Under the pieces are notes generated by a model, which saw nothing but the letters and a program-made list of their open reading frames with translations, made no database searches and was not told where the DNA came from. From Flammeovirgaceae bacterium (GTDB lineage Bacteria > Bacteroidota > Bacteroidia > Cytophagales > Cyclobacteriaceae): a DNA stretch of 6,382 bases. Position numbers and translations under genes: made by a program. The stretch is from NCBI GenBank assembly GCA_003228395.1, contig QIDJ01000019.1, forward strand, positions 1-6,382, read 5' to 3'. Position 1 is the first letter of the stretch. Each line of letters begins with the position of its first letter. Shown here piece by piece: positions 5,021 through 6,382 of the stretch.

Positions 5021-6382
5021 CTGATTTCCATTTAGCTCGTTCTGGATAATGAGATCAAGATCTTCAAATTTAATAATTGGGATACGCTGATTATCATTTG
5101 AAAATCTGAAATCATACCCCTCTCTCAGACCTACACCCGTAATGACCATTTCATCCAGTCCATTCTGAAAATATACGCCAAAACGGTCAAGCACATTTCC
5201 GGCAAACATCATGCATTCGTAACCCGCAATCACAAATTCGGAAGGCGTAATGTGATGCTTGCTAACATACGCGTCTTCAAACTGCTGGTACCGGTGGCTC
5301 GAAAAATCAACATAACCAGGGGCTATCATCCAGATACCCATATCCTGCATATACTGATAATTTGCCGTTTTGTCGTTTAGCCATTTCCCATGGCCGATAA
5401 TCTGGATAGAATCGCCGCGGTCGGCCACCGCACTGAATACTTCAGAGGCAATTTTATAATCATGCGTTGCCACAAAGATACTTCCAATACTATCAGGCGG
5501 AATGAGCAATTCTTCCATAATATGGTTCTCCTCATCCTTCACTTTATTTCCGAGCGAATCAAGTACAGGAATTTTCATTGTAAGATGATCAAAAATCATT
5601 TCGGTACTATCCCTGTGAACCCGTTTCATGGCAATAACCCTGAAGGAGTCTGCCTTAACCACTGCCTCAAATGCTTCAGCCATCATATAATCCGTTTCCC
5701 GATAGCCATAATATACAATCATGTTCTTATTGCTGATGCTGTCCGAAATATTTTTTACGGCAAATTCACCACCTCTCAAGCCTATTGTGATGCTGCTTGG
5801 GTTTAACAAAAATGAAAATGGGTTATTGGATATTACCTCCGGGTTGTTTGAAACCGGATTGATAATGTTGATCTTATTATTAAAGGAAAAATCATTTACC
5901 AGTTTGCTGGGGCCCGGAACCAGTGGGCCAATGATCAGGTCCATGCCGTTAAGTTCGTTATTCTGAAGCAACCAGGCGGTCACGGCCGTATCACCTTTCG
6001 TATCGTAGGTATATAACGCAATGTCTATATCATTTTCTTTGAGGGCCTCAACTCCCTGCCGAATTCCTTCATACAGGTCAACTACAAGCGACCGGCGCAA
6101 ATAAAAGCCACTTGCTTCCATATTCTCGTAGATAAACGGAAAGACCACAGCCACTTTGTACACATCTTTTTTTATATTTTCTTTTGGAACAATTTCTGCC
6201 CGGGTTAAAACACCGTTTGATTCTGAAATCCGCTTCAGTAACTCGAAGTTTCTTTCTTTCAGCGGAAGTGCCTCCATTTTTTCAATGATTAGCGCAGCCA
6301 ATGCTCTATCCTGTGGATAATTGTCGTACAGATTCTCGAGTGTTACCATGGATTCTATCTGCGACAAATATTCTTTTTCAAT
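5018..6382 (-). CDS. Type 1 periplasmic-binding-fold protein (LivJ/LpoA-like), 5' truncated
   Basis: The C-terminal 454 residues of a larger protein, numbered here from the window edge. The frame stays open to the edge, and the first possible start inside is only a TTG at 6367, so the true start is outside. Residues 1 to about 60 are helical and resemble tetratricopeptide-type repeats (ENLYDNYPQDRALAALIIEKM, LPLKERNFELLKRISES). The type 1 binding fold follows: KVAVVFPF (76-83) as first strand, DLYEGIRQGVEAL (102-114) as first helix, DLIIGPLVPGPSKLV (148-162) and INIINPVSNNPEVI (171-184) at the family's ligand-side loops, then IFVATHDY, IIGHGKWLN and FVIAGYECM in the second lobe. A helical or LysM N-terminus plus this fold is common in Bacteroidota and resembles penicillin-binding-protein activators such as LpoA; these are envelope proteins, not proven transporters. 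No permease or ATPase lies downstream. An extended insert, roughly residues 255-300, is acidic and family-variable. Fold confident, ligand unknown. Confidence 0.85.
   Translation of the reverse strand: MEKEYLSQIESMVTLENLYDNYPQDRALAALIIEKMEALPLKERNFELLKRISESNGVLTRAEIVPKENIKKDVYKVAVVFPFIYENMEASGFYLRRSLVVDLYEGIRQGVEALKENDIDIALYTYDTKGDTAVTAWLLQNNELNGMDLIIGPLVPGPSKLVNDFSFNNKINIINPVSNNPEVISNNPFSFLLNPSSITIGLRGGEFAVKNISDSISNKNMIVYYGYRETDYMMAEAFEAVVKADSFRVIAMKRVHRDSTEMIFDHLTMKIPVLDSLGNKVKDEENHIMEELLIPPDSIGSIFVATHDYKIASEVFSAVADRGDSIQIIGHGKWLNDKTANYQYMQDMGIWMIAPGYVDFSSHRYQQFEDAYVSKHHITPSEFVIAGYECMMFAGNVLDRFGVYFQNGLDEMVITGVGLREGYDFRFSNDNQRIPIIKFEDLDLIIQNELNGNQ

Noticed and set aside
5390..5806. A 138-codon + strand open frame inside the binding-fold gene
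   Set aside because: It lies wholly antisense to a well-supported gene, shows no recognisable domain, and has a composition (many His, Asn, Ile) typical of a shadow frame.
6365..6367. TTG as the start codon of the binding-fold gene
   Set aside because: The frame continues open to the window edge without a stop, and the protein lacks a signal peptide here, so the real start is upstream.

Overview
The window looks like chromosomal DNA from a member of the Bacteroidota. The reasons are moderate GC with AT-rich gaps, gene starts without a usable Shine-Dalgarno sequence, a head-GIN (DUF2807) protein, an imidazolonepropionase that reads like the Bacteroidota form, and a Bacteroidota-type ABC-2 permease. 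No phage, plasmid, CRISPR, insertion-sequence, tRNA or rRNA gene was seen. The genus cannot be told from this sequence.

Layout. Two genes lie on the + strand: the 3' part of an ABC-2 family permease (to 740) and, after a 311-base AT-rich gap, a small HD-domain phosphohydrolase-like protein (1052-1597). They converge on four - strand genes, which in transcription order are: a 5'-truncated periplasmic-binding-fold protein with a short helical N-terminal part (6382-5018), an unrecognised secreted and probably outer-membrane beta-barrel protein (4812-3826), imidazolonepropionase hutI (3792-2560), and a secreted head-GIN domain protein (2406-1702).

How they fit together. The barrel-like gene and hutI are 33 bases apart and are probably co-transcribed, although nothing suggests a shared function. 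The head-GIN gene has its own leader, with a candidate ECF sigma-factor promoter (AAC-N17-CGTC), so it may belong to an envelope or stress regulon. HutI is the only recognisable metabolic enzyme, and no other histidine-degradation gene is present. The binding-fold protein, barrel-like protein and head-GIN protein all point to the cell envelope.

Non-coding points of interest are a six-unit 10-bp tandem repeat that starts at the stop codon of the binding-fold gene, a GC-rich palindromic segment resembling a decayed dispersed REP-like repeat in the permease-HD gap, and the ECF-like promoter. I found no convincing new multi-gene system; most of the window is ordinary core and accessory sequence.
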